From Pseudomonas chlororaphis (GTDB lineage: Bacteria > Pseudomonadota > Gammaproteobacteria > Pseudomonadales > Pseudomonadaceae): a DNA stretch of 64,000 nt. Shown one piece after another: positions 19,263 through 30,294 of this stretch (position 1 is its first letter; each line of letters begins with the position of its first letter). The notes under the pieces were generated by a model that saw nothing but the letters and a program-made list of their open reading frames with translations, was not told the origin of the DNA and did not search any database. The DNA is taken from assembly GCA_001023535.1 (NCBI GenBank), contig CP011020.1:620001-684000 (forward strand), read 5' to 3'. Made by a program: the position numbers and the translations under genes.

Positions 19263-19970
19263 ATGAATTCCATCGCTCGCGCCGTTCCTGAAGTGGCCCT
19301 GCAAGCCATCCGCAAACTGATCGTCGATGAAGGCTTCGGGCCGGGCGATGCGTTGCCGTCGCAACGGGAGCTGGCGCTGCAATTGGGGGTGAGTCGGGCG
19401 TCGCTGCGCGAAGCGCTGTCATCCCTCAGTGCCCTGGGCATGATCAGCGTGCAGCCGGGCAAAGGGGTCTTCGTGCAGGCACCGCTAGAGGCTTCACGCA
19501 GCGAATCGGCGCCGGGCTGGCCGTTCGCGGCCCAGGCCACGCCGGTGGATATCTTCCAGTTGCGCTACGCTCTGGAGGGTTTCGCGGCGGGGTTGGCGGC
19601 GGTGACGCTCAGCGCCAATGAGCTGGACATGCTGCAAGACAATGTCGAAGCCATGCGACGGGAATTGAAGATTGGCGATTTCGACGCCGCCGCGCGGCTG
19701 GATTTCGAATTTCATCGACGAATCCTGTTGGCCAGCGGCAACCAGGCGATGCTGAGCATTCTCACCGCTAGCGCCGACATCTTCCTGGAAAGCCAGAAAC
19801 TACCGTTCATCAGGGCCGAGCGGGCGATGGAAACCTGGCAGGAGCATCGCAAGATCCTTCGCGCCCTGGCTCGTCGGGCTTCAGGCGCTGCGCAAAAAGC
19901 CATGCAGGAACATGTACGTAACGCCGCACTGCGTACCGGGATTTCCTTCGTCGCCCCCGCGGCTTCATGA
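19263..19970 (+). CDS. FadR-type GntR family transcriptional regulator
   Basis: A 235-residue regulator. The N-terminal winged helix is typical GntR (DALPSQRELALQLGVSRASLREALSSLSALGMI, about residues 28-60). An all-helical FCD ligand domain follows, with an acidic/histidine pattern including DFEFHRRILLASGNQ. It is divergent from the amino-acid transporter operon and so probably controls it. The frame extends upstream to 19140, but MNSIARAVPEVALQAIRKLI is the normal N terminus. Confidence 0.9.
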   Translation: MNSIARAVPEVALQAIRKLIVDEGFGPGDALPSQRELALQLGVSRASLREALSSLSALGMISVQPGKGVFVQAPLEASRSESAPGWPFAAQATPVDIFQLRYALEGFAAGLAAVTLSANELDMLQDNVEAMRRELKIGDFDAAARLDFEFHRRILLASGNQAMLSILTASADIFLESQKLPFIRAERAMETWQEHRKILRALARRASGAAQKAMQEHVRNAALRTGISFVAPAAS

Positions 19971-20091
19971 CCTCGACCATACCCAAAGCCATCGACCGCC
20001 ATAGCGAGACTCAATCAACTGCGGCTTCCTGAACCCGGGAAGGGCCGCTATGATGGGCCACGTTTTTTTGCTGACAACCCCGGAGATTTCC

Positions 20092-20421
20092 ATGAGCAGC
20101 GATCTGATCAAACACGTTAGCGACGCTAGCTTCGAGGCTGACGTACTCAAGGCCGAAGGCTTCGTACTGGTCGACTATTGGGCTGAGTGGTGCGGTCCGT
20201 GCAAAATGATCGCCCCGGTCCTGGACGAAATTGCCGAGACGTATAAAGGCAAGCTGACCGTTGCCAAGCTGAACATCGACGAAAACCAGGAGACTCCGGC
20301 CAAGCACGGCGTGCGTGGTATCCCGACCCTGATGCTGTTCAAGAACGGCAACGTCGAGGCGACCAAGGTAGGTGCGCTGTCGAAATCGCAACTGGCGGCT
20401 TTCCTCGACGCCAACATCTAA
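20092..20421 (+). CDS. trxA: Thioredoxin 1
   Basis: A 109-residue cytoplasmic disulfide reductase with the WCGPC active site at residues 33-37, the cis-proline loop GIPTLML, and normal length. The start [19 protein letters not shown] is preferred over the in-frame ATG at 20050. A strong terminator follows, separating it from rho. Confidence 0.97.
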   Translation: MSSDLIKHVSDASFEADVLKAEGFVLVDYWAEWCGPCKMIAPVLDEIAETYKGKLTVAKLNIDENQETPAKHGVRGIPTLMLFKNGNVEATKVGALSKSQLAAFLDANI

Positions 20422-20437
20422 GCGTCGAATGCCATTG

Positions 20438-20467
20438 AAAAAGCCCCGCAAATCGCGGGGCTTTTTC
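20438..20467 (+). terminator. Rho-independent terminator of trxA
   Basis: AGCCCCGC (20442-20449) and GCGGGGCT (20455-20462) form an 8-bp stem with a 5-base loop, preceded by A-rich sequence and followed by TTTT. Confidence 0.92.
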
Positions 20468-20662
20468 GTTATTCGGGCCTAGACGCTCGCAAACCCAGGT
20501 GTTACATTCGGCCCCGCACTGGTTTCTCCTGTGCCCCCTGCAAGCCGTCGCCGACGCTCTCCTTTCGATTAAGTACGCGATCCTGTCGCCTTCTCTGCGG
20601 CGCGGCCTCATTAAGCCAAAAGCTTAATTTCCCCCCTCCATAAATGATTACGTCATTCCTAT

Positions 20663-21922
<1,260 letters not shown>

Positions 21923-21940
21923 CAAGCACGGCATCGGCCA

Positions 21941-21972
21941 AAAAGGCGCCCCGGACAGGGCGCCTTTTTTTT
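21941..21972 (+). terminator. Rho-independent terminator of rho
   Basis: GGCGCCC (21945-21951) and GGGCGCC (21958-21964) form a 7-bp stem with a 6-base loop, preceded by AAAA and followed by eight Ts. Confidence 0.93.
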
Positions 21973-22074
21973 GCGACACGCGGCCTGGACCGCGTTTATC
22001 GAACCGGATAACTTTTGCCGGTTGCAGGTTCTTTTCCCATCATCGCCTGTGTATCCACCTCGACAAGGATCGTT

Positions 22075-24030
22075 ATGCATGTATTTGGCAACCGCCGTGA
22101 TATCGACGGCCTGCGGGCGCTGGCCGTCATTCCGGTCGTGCTGTTCCACTTTGGCTTCGGCGCCTTCAGCGGCGGTTTCGTCGGCGTCGATGTCTTCTTC
22201 GTCATTTCCGGCTTCCTGATCACCGGCATCCTGTTCCGCGAGATCAGCTCGCAGCGCTTCAGTTTCGTCGACTTCTGGGCAAGGCGTGCCCGGCGCATCC
22301 TTCCGGCCTTGAGCGTGGTCATGCTCGTAACCCTGGTCCTGGGCTGGTTGTTGCTGGCGGCCAAGGACTTCTCGCAGTTGGGCAGGGCGGTGCGCTATCA
22401 GGCGATGTTCATGTCGAACATCCTGTTCATGCGCGAGGACGGTTATTTCGAGCCAGCCTCGGACCTCAAGCCGTTGCTCCACACCTGGTCCCTGGCGGTC
22501 GAAGAGCAGTACTACATTTTCTTCCCGCTGCTGATGGTGTTGTTGATGCGCCATGTGCGTCACTGGCGCTGGGTGTTGTTTGCGGTGTTGCTGGGGTCCT
22601 TCGCGCTGAACATCGGCTATGTCGAGCGCAAGCCTGACCTGGCCTTTTTCTCGCTGCCCACGCGAGCCTGGGAGCTGCTGTGTGGGGCGATGCTCGCTGT
22701 CTGGCCGGCGCCCCGGCACGCTGTGCGCCCATGGGTTTATCAACTGGTCGGCCTGGCAGGGTTGATCGCCGTGCTGGCGGCGATCTTCACGTTCGACAAG
22801 ACCACGGTGTTCCCTGGCTGGGCCGCTCTGCTGCCAGTACTCGGCGCCACCGCACTGATCTGGTCCGGTGCCCAGGGGCCGAGCTGGACCGCGCGCCTGC
22901 TGAGCGCACGAGTGCTGGTCTGGGTGGGCTTGCTGTCTTATTCCTTCTACCTGTGGCATTGGCCGGTCTACGTCTATGCCAATGCCATTTCCGTGGACGG
23001 GATCCAGTCTTGGGAGGCATTGGGCTGGATCCTGCTGGCGCTGGGCCTGGCCTGGCTGAGCTGGCGCTTCGTCGAGCTTGCGTTCCGTGAGAAGCGTTGG
23101 CTGGCCGGGCGCAAGTCGGTGTTGATCGGGGCGGGAGTGGCCATGGCCGTCCTGGCCGTGACGGGTGTGGTGGTGCGATCGGCGGATGGCTTTCCCCAGC
23201 GCATCACGGGCAAGGCGCTGGAATATGCGCAAGCGCGGGATTGGCGGGCCGGACAGATGGAATGCATGCTCGGTTTCTCGGATACGCAGCCGGACAAGGC
23301 CTGCCTGCTGGGCGCAAACAAAGACCTGCCGGCCACGCAATTATTCTGGGGCGACAGTCATGCGGCGGCGCTGCTGCCAGCGGTGCAAGCCTGCGGGACC
23401 CGCGATGGGCGCCCCGTGTGGCTCTACGCCATGGGCGGCTGCCCGCCGGTGCAGAGCGCTGACGTCTCGCCGCGCTGTCGGGATTTCAATGAGCGGACCA
23501 TGGAGCAGGTGCGTCGCCTGCACATCAGGGATGTGGTGCTGGCGGCCAACTGGAGCCTGTACGTCTACGGGCGCGAGGATGGGGACAAGAAGCACATGCT
23601 CAACCGCCTGGATGACCGCGCCACGGCCGAAGCGCGCATGGCGGCGGCAATCAAGGCCCGTGTGGCGACGATCAGGGCCACGGGGGCGCAAGTCTGGTTG
23701 TTCAAGGAAGTGCCCCTGCAGCGCCTCGGCACGATCAGCCGCTTGACCAGCCTGGCACGGACAGGCCGCTCGGCCGAGGGCCTGGGCCGTCCGCTTCAGG
23801 AGCACCTGGCGCGTCAGCAGGCCTTGAGTGCCTTGTTCGCGTCGATGAGCGCCGCCGACGCCGGTGTGCATGTCATCGACCCGGCGCCGATGATGTGTCC
23901 GGGCGAGGTGTGTCGCATTGAGGTCAACGGCCATACCCAGTACAAGGATGAAGATCATTTGTCTGACATCGGCAGTACCCGCCTGAGCCCGCTGTTCGCC
24001 CCCTTGCTGCTGGGTACGACCGATTATTGA
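22075..24030 (+). CDS. OafA/YrhL-type acyltransferase with C-terminal SGNH domain
   Basis: A 651-residue inner-membrane acyltransferase-3 protein. The N terminus (NRRDIDGLRALAVIPVVLFHFG) carries the conserved R and H of the family, with about ten membrane segments to residue about 380. A periplasmic SGNH hydrolase-like domain follows, with the GDSH block (FWGDSHAAAL) and the DxxH pair (YKDEDHLSD) near the end. This architecture transfers acetyl or other acyl groups to surface polysaccharides such as O-antigen. The acceptor is unknown, and no polysaccharide genes are adjacent. GC-rich sequence and codon use look native. Confidence 0.9.
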   Translation: MHVFGNRRDIDGLRALAVIPVVLFHFGFGAFSGGFVGVDVFFVISGFLITGILFREISSQRFSFVDFWARRARRILPALSVVMLVTLVLGWLLLAAKDFSQLGRAVRYQAMFMSNILFMREDGYFEPASDLKPLLHTWSLAVEEQYYIFFPLLMVLLMRHVRHWRWVLFAVLLGSFALNIGYVERKPDLAFFSLPTRAWELLCGAMLAVWPAPRHAVRPWVYQLVGLAGLIAVLAAIFTFDKTTVFPGWAALLPVLGATALIWSGAQGPSWTARLLSARVLVWVGLLSYSFYLWHWPVYVYANAISVDGIQSWEALGWILLALGLAWLSWRFVELAFREKRWLAGRKSVLIGAGVAMAVLAVTGVVVRSADGFPQRITGKALEYAQARDWRAGQMECMLGFSDTQPDKACLLGANKDLPATQLFWGDSHAAALLPAVQACGTRDGRPVWLYAMGGCPPVQSADVSPRCRDFNERTMEQVRRLHIRDVVLAANWSLYVYGREDGDKKHMLNRLDDRATAEARMAAAIKARVATIRATGAQVWLFKEVPLQRLGTISRLTSLARTGRSAEGLGRPLQEHLARQQALSALFASMSAADAGVHVIDPAPMMCPGEVCRIEVNGHTQYKDEDHLSDIGSTRLSPLFAPLLLGTTDY

Positions 24031-24108
24031 GCGCTCCGCGCATGCGCGGGCTGCTGTTTGAGCGCTGGAGCAGGTAGGATGTACGCCTATTTTCGGGGTG
24101 GCATCTCA

Positions 24109-25575
24109 ATGAAATTCAAGGATCTTCGGGATTTCGTGCAGCAGCTTGAGCAGCGCGGCGAGTTGAAACGCATCCAGGTTCCCATCTCTCCGGTGCTGGA
24201 GATGACGGAAGTCTGCGACCGCACGCTGCGGGCCAAGGGCCCGGCGTTATTGTTCGAGAACCCAACGGGCTATGACATCCCGGTGCTGGGCAACCTGTTC
24301 GGCACGCCGGAACGCGTGGCCATGGGCATGGGCGCCGAATCGGTCGACGAGTTGCGCGAGATCGGCAAGCTGCTGGCGTTTCTCAAGGAACCCGAGCCGC
24401 CCAAGGGCCTGAAGGATGCCTGGTCCAAGCTGCCGATCTTCCGCAAGATCATTGCCATGGCGCCCAAGGTCGTCAAGGACGCGATCTGCCAGGAAGTGGT
24501 AATCGAGGGCGACGATGTCGACCTGGCCATGCTCCCGGTGCAAACCTGCTGGCCAGGCGACGTGGGGCCGCTGATCACCTGGGGCCTGACCGTCACCAAG
24601 GGCCCGAACAAGGACCGCCAGAACCTGGGCATCTATCGCCAGCAGGTGATTGGTCGCAACAAGGTCATCATGCGCTGGCTGAGCCACCGCGGCGGTGCGC
24701 TGGATTACCGTGAGTGGTGCGATAAGCATCCTGGCCAGCCCTTCCCGGTGTCAGTGGCCCTGGGCGCGGACCCGGCGACCATCCTCGGCGCCGTCACGCC
24801 GGTGCCGGACAGCCTGTCCGAATATGCGTTCGCCGGCCTGTTGCGCGGCAACCGTACGGAGCTGGTGAAGTGCCGTGGCAACGACCTGCAAGTGCCGGCC
24901 ACCGCCGAGATCATCCTCGAAGGCGTGATCCACCCCGGCGAGATGGCCGATGAGGGGCCGTACGGCGACCATACCGGTTACTACAACGAAGTGGACAGCT
25001 TCCCGGTCTTCACGGTCGAGCGCATCACCCATCGGCTCAAGCCGATCTACCACAGCACCTACACTGGCCGCCCGCCCGATGAGCCGGCGATCCTCGGCGT
25101 GGCGCTCAATGAAGTGTTCGTGCCGATCCTGCAGAAACAGTTTCCGGAAATCACCGACTTCTACCTGCCGCCGGAAGGCTGTTCGTACCGGATGGCCGTG
25201 GTGACGATGAAGAAGTCGTATCCGGGGCACGCCAAGCGCGTGATGCTGGGGGTCTGGTCGTTTTTGCGACAGTTCATGTACACCAAGTTCGTTATCGTCA
25301 CCGACGACGATATCAATGCGCGGGATTGGAACGATGTGATCTGGGCCATCACCACGCGCATGGACCCCAAGCGCGACACGGTAATGATCGAGAACACGCC
25401 GATCGACTATCTCGACTTCGCCTCCCCGGTGTCCGGCCTGGGTTCGAAGATGGGGCTCGATGCCACGCACAAATGGCCCGGTGAAACCACTCGTGAATGG
25501 GGCCGGGTGATCGTCAAGGATGAAGCCGTGACCCAGCGGATCGATGCCCTCTGGAATCAGTTAGGAATAGATTGA
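24109..25575 (+). CDS. ubiD: 4-hydroxy-3-polyprenylbenzoate decarboxylase
   Basis: Decarboxylates 3-polyprenyl-4-hydroxybenzoate in ubiquinone synthesis using prenylated FMN made by UbiX. The 488-residue protein has the typical start [22 protein letters not shown] and the [17 protein letters not shown] block. It also has the catalytic-region sequence [25 protein letters not shown] with the conserved E and D. Length matches the family. The stop overlaps the downstream reductase start by one base. Confidence 0.97.
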   Translation: MKFKDLRDFVQQLEQRGELKRIQVPISPVLEMTEVCDRTLRAKGPALLFENPTGYDIPVLGNLFGTPERVAMGMGAESVDELREIGKLLAFLKEPEPPKGLKDAWSKLPIFRKIIAMAPKVVKDAICQEVVIEGDDVDLAMLPVQTCWPGDVGPLITWGLTVTKGPNKDRQNLGIYRQQVIGRNKVIMRWLSHRGGALDYREWCDKHPGQPFPVSVALGADPATILGAVTPVPDSLSEYAFAGLLRGNRTELVKCRGNDLQVPATAEIILEGVIHPGEMADEGPYGDHTGYYNEVDSFPVFTVERITHRLKPIYHSTYTGRPPDEPAILGVALNEVFVPILQKQFPEITDFYLPPEGCSYRMAVVTMKKSYPGHAKRVMLGVWSFLRQFMYTKFVIVTDDDINARDWNDVIWAITTRMDPKRDTVMIENTPIDYLDFASPVSGLGSKMGLDATHKWPGETTREWGRVIVKDEAVTQRIDALWNQLGID

Positions 25576-26543
25576 TGCGTGTAACCTTGCAGCCTTCCGG
25601 GGCGGTCCTGGACATACAGCCCGCCGAGCGGATCCTCGATGGCGCGCGGCGCCTGGGCTATGAATGTCCGCAAAGCTGCCGCAACGGCAACTGTCACGTG
25701 TGTGGTGCGTTGCTGGTGGAGGGTCGCGTGAAGCAAGCGGGCGAGGTGCGCGATCACGGTGAGATCTTCACCTGCATCGCCGAACCGCTGGAGGACTGCG
25801 TGGTGCTGTGGGATGGCGTGTTGTCGCCGGGTGAGCTGCCGGTACGCAAGCTGGTGTGCCAGGTGAGCGAATGCGCCGATGTGGGCGGCGATGTCTGGCG
25901 GGTACGCCTGCGTGCACCGGCAGGCAAGCCGCCGCGCTACCACGCCGGGCAGTACTTGATGCTCGAACGGGAAAACGGCGAGAAGTCGGCGTTCTCCCTG
26001 GCTTCGGCACCGCACGGCGGGCGTGACCTGCAACTGCATGTCCTGGTGCGCGAAAGCAGTGCGCGGGCGCTGCTTGCACAATTGCAACGCAACCCCAGCG
26101 TGGCGGTGGAAATGCCGTTTGGCGACACGCACTTGTCCGAGCTGCCGGACGGCCCATTGGTGCTGATCGCCGCTGGAACCGGCATGGCGCAGATGCACAG
26201 CCTGATCGAGCATTGCCGCGCGACGGGGTTCAAGCATCCGGTGCACCTGTACTGGGGCGTGCGCCGACCGGACGATTTTTATGAAATTGAGCATTGGGAC
26301 GAGTGGAAGCAACTGCCGAATCTGTTCCTGCACAAAGTCGTCAGCGACTTGTGCGGTTGGGAAGGGCGCTGCGGGATGCTTCACGAAGCCGTCTGCGAGG
26401 ACATCCGCGACCTCTCTGGCGTGCACGTGTACGCCAGTGGCTCGCCGGCGATGATCTACGCCACGCTGGACGCCCTGGTGGAAGCCGGGATGGACGCGCA
26501 CCAAATGCGCGCCGACGTGTTCGCCTACGCCCCGCGGGCTTGA
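25575..26543 (+). CDS. 2Fe-2S ferredoxin-NAD(P)H/flavin reductase
   Basis: A 322-residue electron-transfer enzyme annotated in relatives as CDP-6-deoxy-delta-3,4-glucoseen reductase-like. The N-terminal plant-type ferredoxin domain has cysteines C35, C40, C43 and C67 for the cluster. The FAD-binding barrel follows (YHAGQYLMLERENG, FSLASAP), then the NAD-binding domain (GPLVLIAAGTGMAQMHSLIEH). Its overlap with ubiD (TGATG) shows cotranscription. A role in supplying electrons near the ubiquinone pathway is inference only. No sugar-nucleotide genes are nearby, so the glucoseen name is doubtful. Confidence 0.9.
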   Translation: MRVTLQPSGAVLDIQPAERILDGARRLGYECPQSCRNGNCHVCGALLVEGRVKQAGEVRDHGEIFTCIAEPLEDCVVLWDGVLSPGELPVRKLVCQVSECADVGGDVWRVRLRAPAGKPPRYHAGQYLMLERENGEKSAFSLASAPHGGRDLQLHVLVRESSARALLAQLQRNPSVAVEMPFGDTHLSELPDGPLVLIAAGTGMAQMHSLIEHCRATGFKHPVHLYWGVRRPDDFYEIEHWDEWKQLPNLFLHKVVSDLCGWEGRCGMLHEAVCEDIRDLSGVHVYASGSPAMIYATLDALVEAGMDAHQMRADVFAYAPRA

Positions 26544-26631
26544 TAGCGCGGGGCGCCTGCTCCGGCCGGGCTGCCTGGCAGCCCTCCATCCCACCCCCTC
26601 GTGACAGCTTTATGACCCCCTATATTTCGTT

Positions 26632-26662
26632 TCGGTATTTAGCCTTTGCGCCTGGATACCGA
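26632..26662. promoter_or_regulatory. Inverted repeat upstream of chaC
   Basis: TCGGTAT (26632-26638) and ATACCGA (26656-26662) are perfect complements separated by 17 bp, and weaker symmetry continues outward into TATAT/ATATA. It lies about 100 bp upstream of the gamma-glutamylcyclotransferase gene and could be an operator or an mRNA hairpin. Confidence 0.35.
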
Positions 26663-26762
26663 TAACGTATATAGCGCTGGATGGCATCCAACTTGCCTTG
26701 TTCCGGATAAACGTCATCCCCCTGACGCGCGCCAGCCCCATTATTGAAAGACGCTACCGGCC

Positions 26763-27431
26763 ATGACCGCTATCGAATCCGCCATAACCTGCGCTCTGTA
26801 CCCACCACGGCTCGACCTGGGGGCACAACTGACCCATGAACAATTGCTCGCCTCGATGCAGTCGACCATGAGTCGCCATCGCGGCGGCCCGGTCTGGCTG
26901 TTTGCCTACGGCTCCTTGATCTGGCGGCCCGAATGCACGGCGGTGGAGCGGGTCCGTGGCCGGGTCCATGGTTATCATCGCGGCTTGTACTTGTGGTCCC
27001 ACGAACATCGCGGCACCCCGGAGTTGCCAGGGTTGGTGTTCGGGTTGGATCGCGGTGGTTCGTGCAGCGGCTTCGCGTATCGCTTGCCACAGGAGAACCT
27101 CGAGGATTCGCTGTTTGCCCTGTGGCAGCGCGAGATGCCGGTGCCGTCCTATCGGCCTCACTGGCTCAGTTGCCGCCTGGAGGATGGCAGCCGCGTGCAG
27201 GCCCTGGGCTTCGTGCTGGAGCGGCACCTGCCCAGCTACGCCGGCAACTTGCCGGACCATGTGCTGAGCCAGGTGTTCGAAAGCGCCAGCGGTCGTTACG
27301 GCACCACTCGCGACTACGTCGAGCAGACCGTCCACGCCCTGCGCAGCCACGCCATGCCAGATCGGAATCTGGAGGCGCGGCTCAAGCGTTGCAGGTCAGC
27401 CCAGGATCAGACGACCGCTTCGCGACTCTGA
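26763..27431 (+). CDS. ChaC-family glutathione-specific gamma-glutamylcyclotransferase
   Basis: A 222-residue protein with the fold's substrate-binding motif at residues 48-54 (AYGSLIW). The [37 protein letters not shown] stretch is typical of ChaC. It is expected to cleave glutathione to 5-oxoproline and Cys-Gly in the cytoplasm. The 3' end overlaps the convergent glpT gene by 25 bp. Confidence 0.92.
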   Translation: MTAIESAITCALYPPRLDLGAQLTHEQLLASMQSTMSRHRGGPVWLFAYGSLIWRPECTAVERVRGRVHGYHRGLYLWSHEHRGTPELPGLVFGLDRGGSCSGFAYRLPQENLEDSLFALWQREMPVPSYRPHWLSCRLEDGSRVQALGFVLERHLPSYAGNLPDHVLSQVFESASGRYGTTRDYVEQTVHALRSHAMPDRNLEARLKRCRSAQDQTTASRL

Positions 27432-28756
27432 CTGGCGACTTGCTTGTGCCACAGGGTTGGCGCAAGGAAGGCCATGGCCAGCAGGCAGGCACCGATCAAC
27501 AGCACGAAGCCGCCGTTCCAGCCAAAATGGTCCACGGTGTAGCCCATGGCAGCGCTTGCCGCGACCGAGCCGCCCAGGTAGCCAAACAGGCCGGTAAAGC
27601 CTGCGGCGGTGCCGGCGGCTTTCTTCGGGGCCAGCTCCAGTGCCTGCAAGCCGATCAGCATGACCGGGCCGTAGATCAGGAAGCCGATGGAGACCAGGGC
27701 GATCATGTCGACGGTCGGGTTGCCGGCCGGGTTCAGCCAGTACACCAGCGTGGCCACGGTCACCAGGGCCATGAACACCATGCCTGTCAGGCCACGGTTG
27801 CCGCGGAAGATCTTGTCCGACATCCAGCCACACAGCAGCGTGCCGGGAATACCCGCCCACTCGTAGAAGAAGTAGGCCCAGGAGCTTTTATCCACGGTGA
27901 AGCCCTTGGCTTCCTTCAGGTACGTCGGTGCCCAGTCCAGCACGCCATAGCGCAGCAGGTAGACGAACACGTTGGCCATGGCGATGTACCAGAGCATTTT
28001 GTTGCGCAGCACGTACTTGACGAAGATTTCCTTGGCGCTGAATTCGTTCTCGTGGCTGGCGTCGTAGCCTTCCGGGTAGTCGTTCTTGTACTTTTCGATC
28101 GGCGGCAGGCCCACCGATTGCGGGGTGTCGCGCATGGTCACGAAGGCAAATACAGCAACCGCCAGGGCCACGGCAGCAGGCACGTAGAACGCGGCGTGCC
28201 AGTCATTGAACCAGCCCATGCCCAGCAGGAACAGCGGGCCGATCAGGCCGCCGCCGACGTTGTGCGCCACGTTCCACACCGACACCACGCCGCCGCGCTC
28301 TTTCTGCGACCACCAGTGCACCATGGTCCGCCCGCTGGGCGGCCAACCCATGCCCTGGGCCCAGCCGTTGATGAACAGCAGGATGAACATCATGGTCACG
28401 CTGGACGTGGCCCAAGGCGCGAACCCGAAGATGAACATCACCCCCGCCGATACCAGCAGGCCGAATGGCAGGAAATAGCGTGGGTTGGAGCGGTCGGACA
28501 CCAGGCCCATCAGGAACTTGGACAGGCCGTAGGCAATGGCGATGGCCGACATGGCCAGGCCCAGTTGGCCTCGGCTGTAGCCCTCGTCGATCAGGTAGGG
28601 CATGGCCAGGGAGAAGTTCTTGCGCAGCAGGTAGTAACCGGCGTAGCCGATGAAGATCCCGGCGAAGATCTGCCAGCGTAGGCGTCGGTAGGTACTGTCT
28701 ATCTTTTCTTCAGGCAAGGGCGCCTGGTGTGCGGCAGGACGAAAGAAAGCAAACAT
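27407..28756 (-). CDS. glpT: Glycerol-3-phosphate:phosphate antiporter
   Basis: A 449-residue major facilitator of the organophosphate:Pi antiporter family. The N terminus [33 protein letters not shown] contains the substrate-binding arginine helix, and [20 protein letters not shown] is the family signature. About twelve membrane segments are evident. A putative GlpR operator lies 45 bp upstream of the start. It also imports fosfomycin in other pseudomonads. Confidence 0.95.
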   Translation of the reverse strand: MFAFFRPAAHQAPLPEEKIDSTYRRLRWQIFAGIFIGYAGYYLLRKNFSLAMPYLIDEGYSRGQLGLAMSAIAIAYGLSKFLMGLVSDRSNPRYFLPFGLLVSAGVMFIFGFAPWATSSVTMMFILLFINGWAQGMGWPPSGRTMVHWWSQKERGGVVSVWNVAHNVGGGLIGPLFLLGMGWFNDWHAAFYVPAAVALAVAVFAFVTMRDTPQSVGLPPIEKYKNDYPEGYDASHENEFSAKEIFVKYVLRNKMLWYIAMANVFVYLLRYGVLDWAPTYLKEAKGFTVDKSSWAYFFYEWAGIPGTLLCGWMSDKIFRGNRGLTGMVFMALVTVATLVYWLNPAGNPTVDMIALVSIGFLIYGPVMLIGLQALELAPKKAAGTAAGFTGLFGYLGGSVAASAAMGYTVDHFGWNGGFVLLIGACLLAMAFLAPTLWHKQVASQSREAVV

Positions 28757-28798
28757 TCAAGGGCTCCAGGATTCTTGTTATGCGGATGTGAATGTTAC

Positions 28799-28816
28799 AG
28801 TTTCGTTACCGAAAAT
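28799..28816. promoter_or_regulatory. Candidate GlpR operator for glpT
   Basis: TTTCG TTAC CGAAA (28801-28814) is a perfect 5-bp inverted repeat. It fits the TCG-N4-CG(A) core of glycerol-3-phosphate repressor sites as I recall them, with mismatches in the outer bases. It lies about 45 bp upstream of the glpT start. Confidence 0.5.
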
Positions 28817-28910
28817 AGCATTGCTTCTCATCACTTAAAAAGCGGAAATTTTCCTGATCGAATGTTCTTAAATGAACATGTCGCTCAGACGTAGTCGAAG
28901 GGCGCTGTAG

Positions 28911-29162
28911 GAAGCTTCGTCAGTGGCGTTTTCACACCCCGAATCGCAGCCTGCGCGACAAGGCAATGGGAAACGTCCTTCATTGATAGGGGACGTCTCG
29001 CCATTCAGCCTTTGGGCCATGCTGCTGATGAGGGCCGGGGTGGCGGGCACGGTCCGGGTCGGCTTTACGGCGCACGCCGACGGCCGGGTCGAGTCGGGCG
29101 CGATGCTGCACAGCGATCATCCCGACTTCGCCGATGCCGCCCGAAACGCCGTGAGCCAGTAG
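28911..29162 (+). pseudogene. Possible TonB C-terminal-domain fragment
   Basis: The open frame here ends AGVAGTVRVGFTAHADGRVESGAMLHSDHPDF followed by AARNAVSQ and a stop. This resembles the GTV.V.FTVDADGRV...S.HP.FD.AA..AV stretch of TonB C-terminal domains. It stops where the final strand (RRWRF-like) should begin, has no membrane anchor or Pro-rich region, and is preceded by a stop at 28908. It is most likely a decayed remnant between glpT and a quinone reductase; a chance match is possible. Confidence 0.4.
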
Positions 29163-29166
29163 CGCT

Positions 29167-30144
29167 TCAGCGCACCTGCACGACGACTTTGCCCACGGCC
29201 TTGCGCTGCGCCAGGTCATTGATGGCCTGGGCGGCGTTGTCCAGTGGGTACACCTGCGAGACCAGAGGCTTGAGCTTGCCTTCGGTGAACCAGCCAAACA
29301 GTTGCTGGAAGTTGGCGGCATTGTCCTGGGGCTGGCGTTGGGCGAAAGAGCCCCAGAACACGCCCATGACGGCGGCGCCCTTGAGCAGGGCCAGGTTGAC
29401 CGGCAGTTCGGGGATGCGTCCGCTGGCAAAGCCCACCACCAGCAGCCGGCCATTCCAGGCGATGGCGCGAATGGCCTGGTCGAACAGGTCGCCACCCACC
29501 GGGTCGTAGATCACGTCGGCGCCCTGGCCGTCGGTGAGGCGCTTGATCTCATCCTTTAGGCTGGCTTCGCTGTAGTTGATCAGTTCGTCGGCACCGGCCG
29601 CCTTCGCCACGGCGAGCTTCTCGGCGCTGCTGGCGGCGGCGATCACCCGTGCGCCCATGGCCTTGCCGATCTCCACTGCCGCCAGGCCGACACCCCCGGA
29701 GGCACCGAGCACCAGCAAGGTTTCGCCGGGTTGCAGGTGGGCCCGTTGCTTGAGGGCGTGCATCGAGGTGCCGTAGGTCATGCTGAAGGCGGCAGCGGTG
29801 TTGAAGTCCATGGCTGCTGGAATAGGCAACACGTTGTAGCCAGGGACCGCGACCTGTTCGGCAAAGCTGCCCCAACCGGTCAGTGCCATTACCCGGTCGC
29901 CGACCTTCAGATGGCTGACCTTTTCGCCCACGGCACTGACGACGCCCGCCGCTTCGCCGCCAGGGGAAAACGGGAAGGGTGGCTTGAATTGGTATTTGCC
30001 CTCGATGATCAGCGTGTCAGGGAAATTCACCCCGGCGGCGTGCACGTCCAGCAGGATCTCATTCTTCTTCGCAATGGGGCTGGCGACGTCTTCCAGCACC
30101 AGCGATTCGGCAGGGCCGAATTCTTTGCACAGCACGGCTTTCAT
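29167..30144 (-). CDS. NADPH:quinone oxidoreductase family protein (zinc-independent MDR)
   Basis: A 325-residue medium-chain reductase: GroES-like N-terminal domain (HAAGVNFPDTLIIEGKYQFKPPFPFSPGGEAAGVV) and a Rossmann domain with LGASGGVGLAAVEIGKAMGARVIAAAS. It lacks the zinc cysteines of alcohol dehydrogenases, as in the Qor/acryloyl-CoA reductase group. Natural substrate unknown. It is divergent from the FliL-like gene. Confidence 0.9.
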   Translation of the reverse strand: MKAVLCKEFGPAESLVLEDVASPIAKKNEILLDVHAAGVNFPDTLIIEGKYQFKPPFPFSPGGEAAGVVSAVGEKVSHLKVGDRVMALTGWGSFAEQVAVPGYNVLPIPAAMDFNTAAAFSMTYGTSMHALKQRAHLQPGETLLVLGASGGVGLAAVEIGKAMGARVIAAASSAEKLAVAKAAGADELINYSEASLKDEIKRLTDGQGADVIYDPVGGDLFDQAIRAIAWNGRLLVVGFASGRIPELPVNLALLKGAAVMGVFWGSFAQRQPQDNAANFQQLFGWFTEGKLKPLVSQVYPLDNAAQAINDLAQRKAVGKVVVQVR

Positions 30145-30294
30145 CAGGGCTATTCCTTTGGGAGTGATGGCCGATAAGTGTAGGTGTGAGAGTCAACGGG
30201 TCAACGAGCATGCCCCGCCCTGATAGCCGGCCATAAGCTTGTGCTTGAACGGCGGGTCGGTATGCTGGGCCGCAAACCGGATGAGGAGTCGAAT

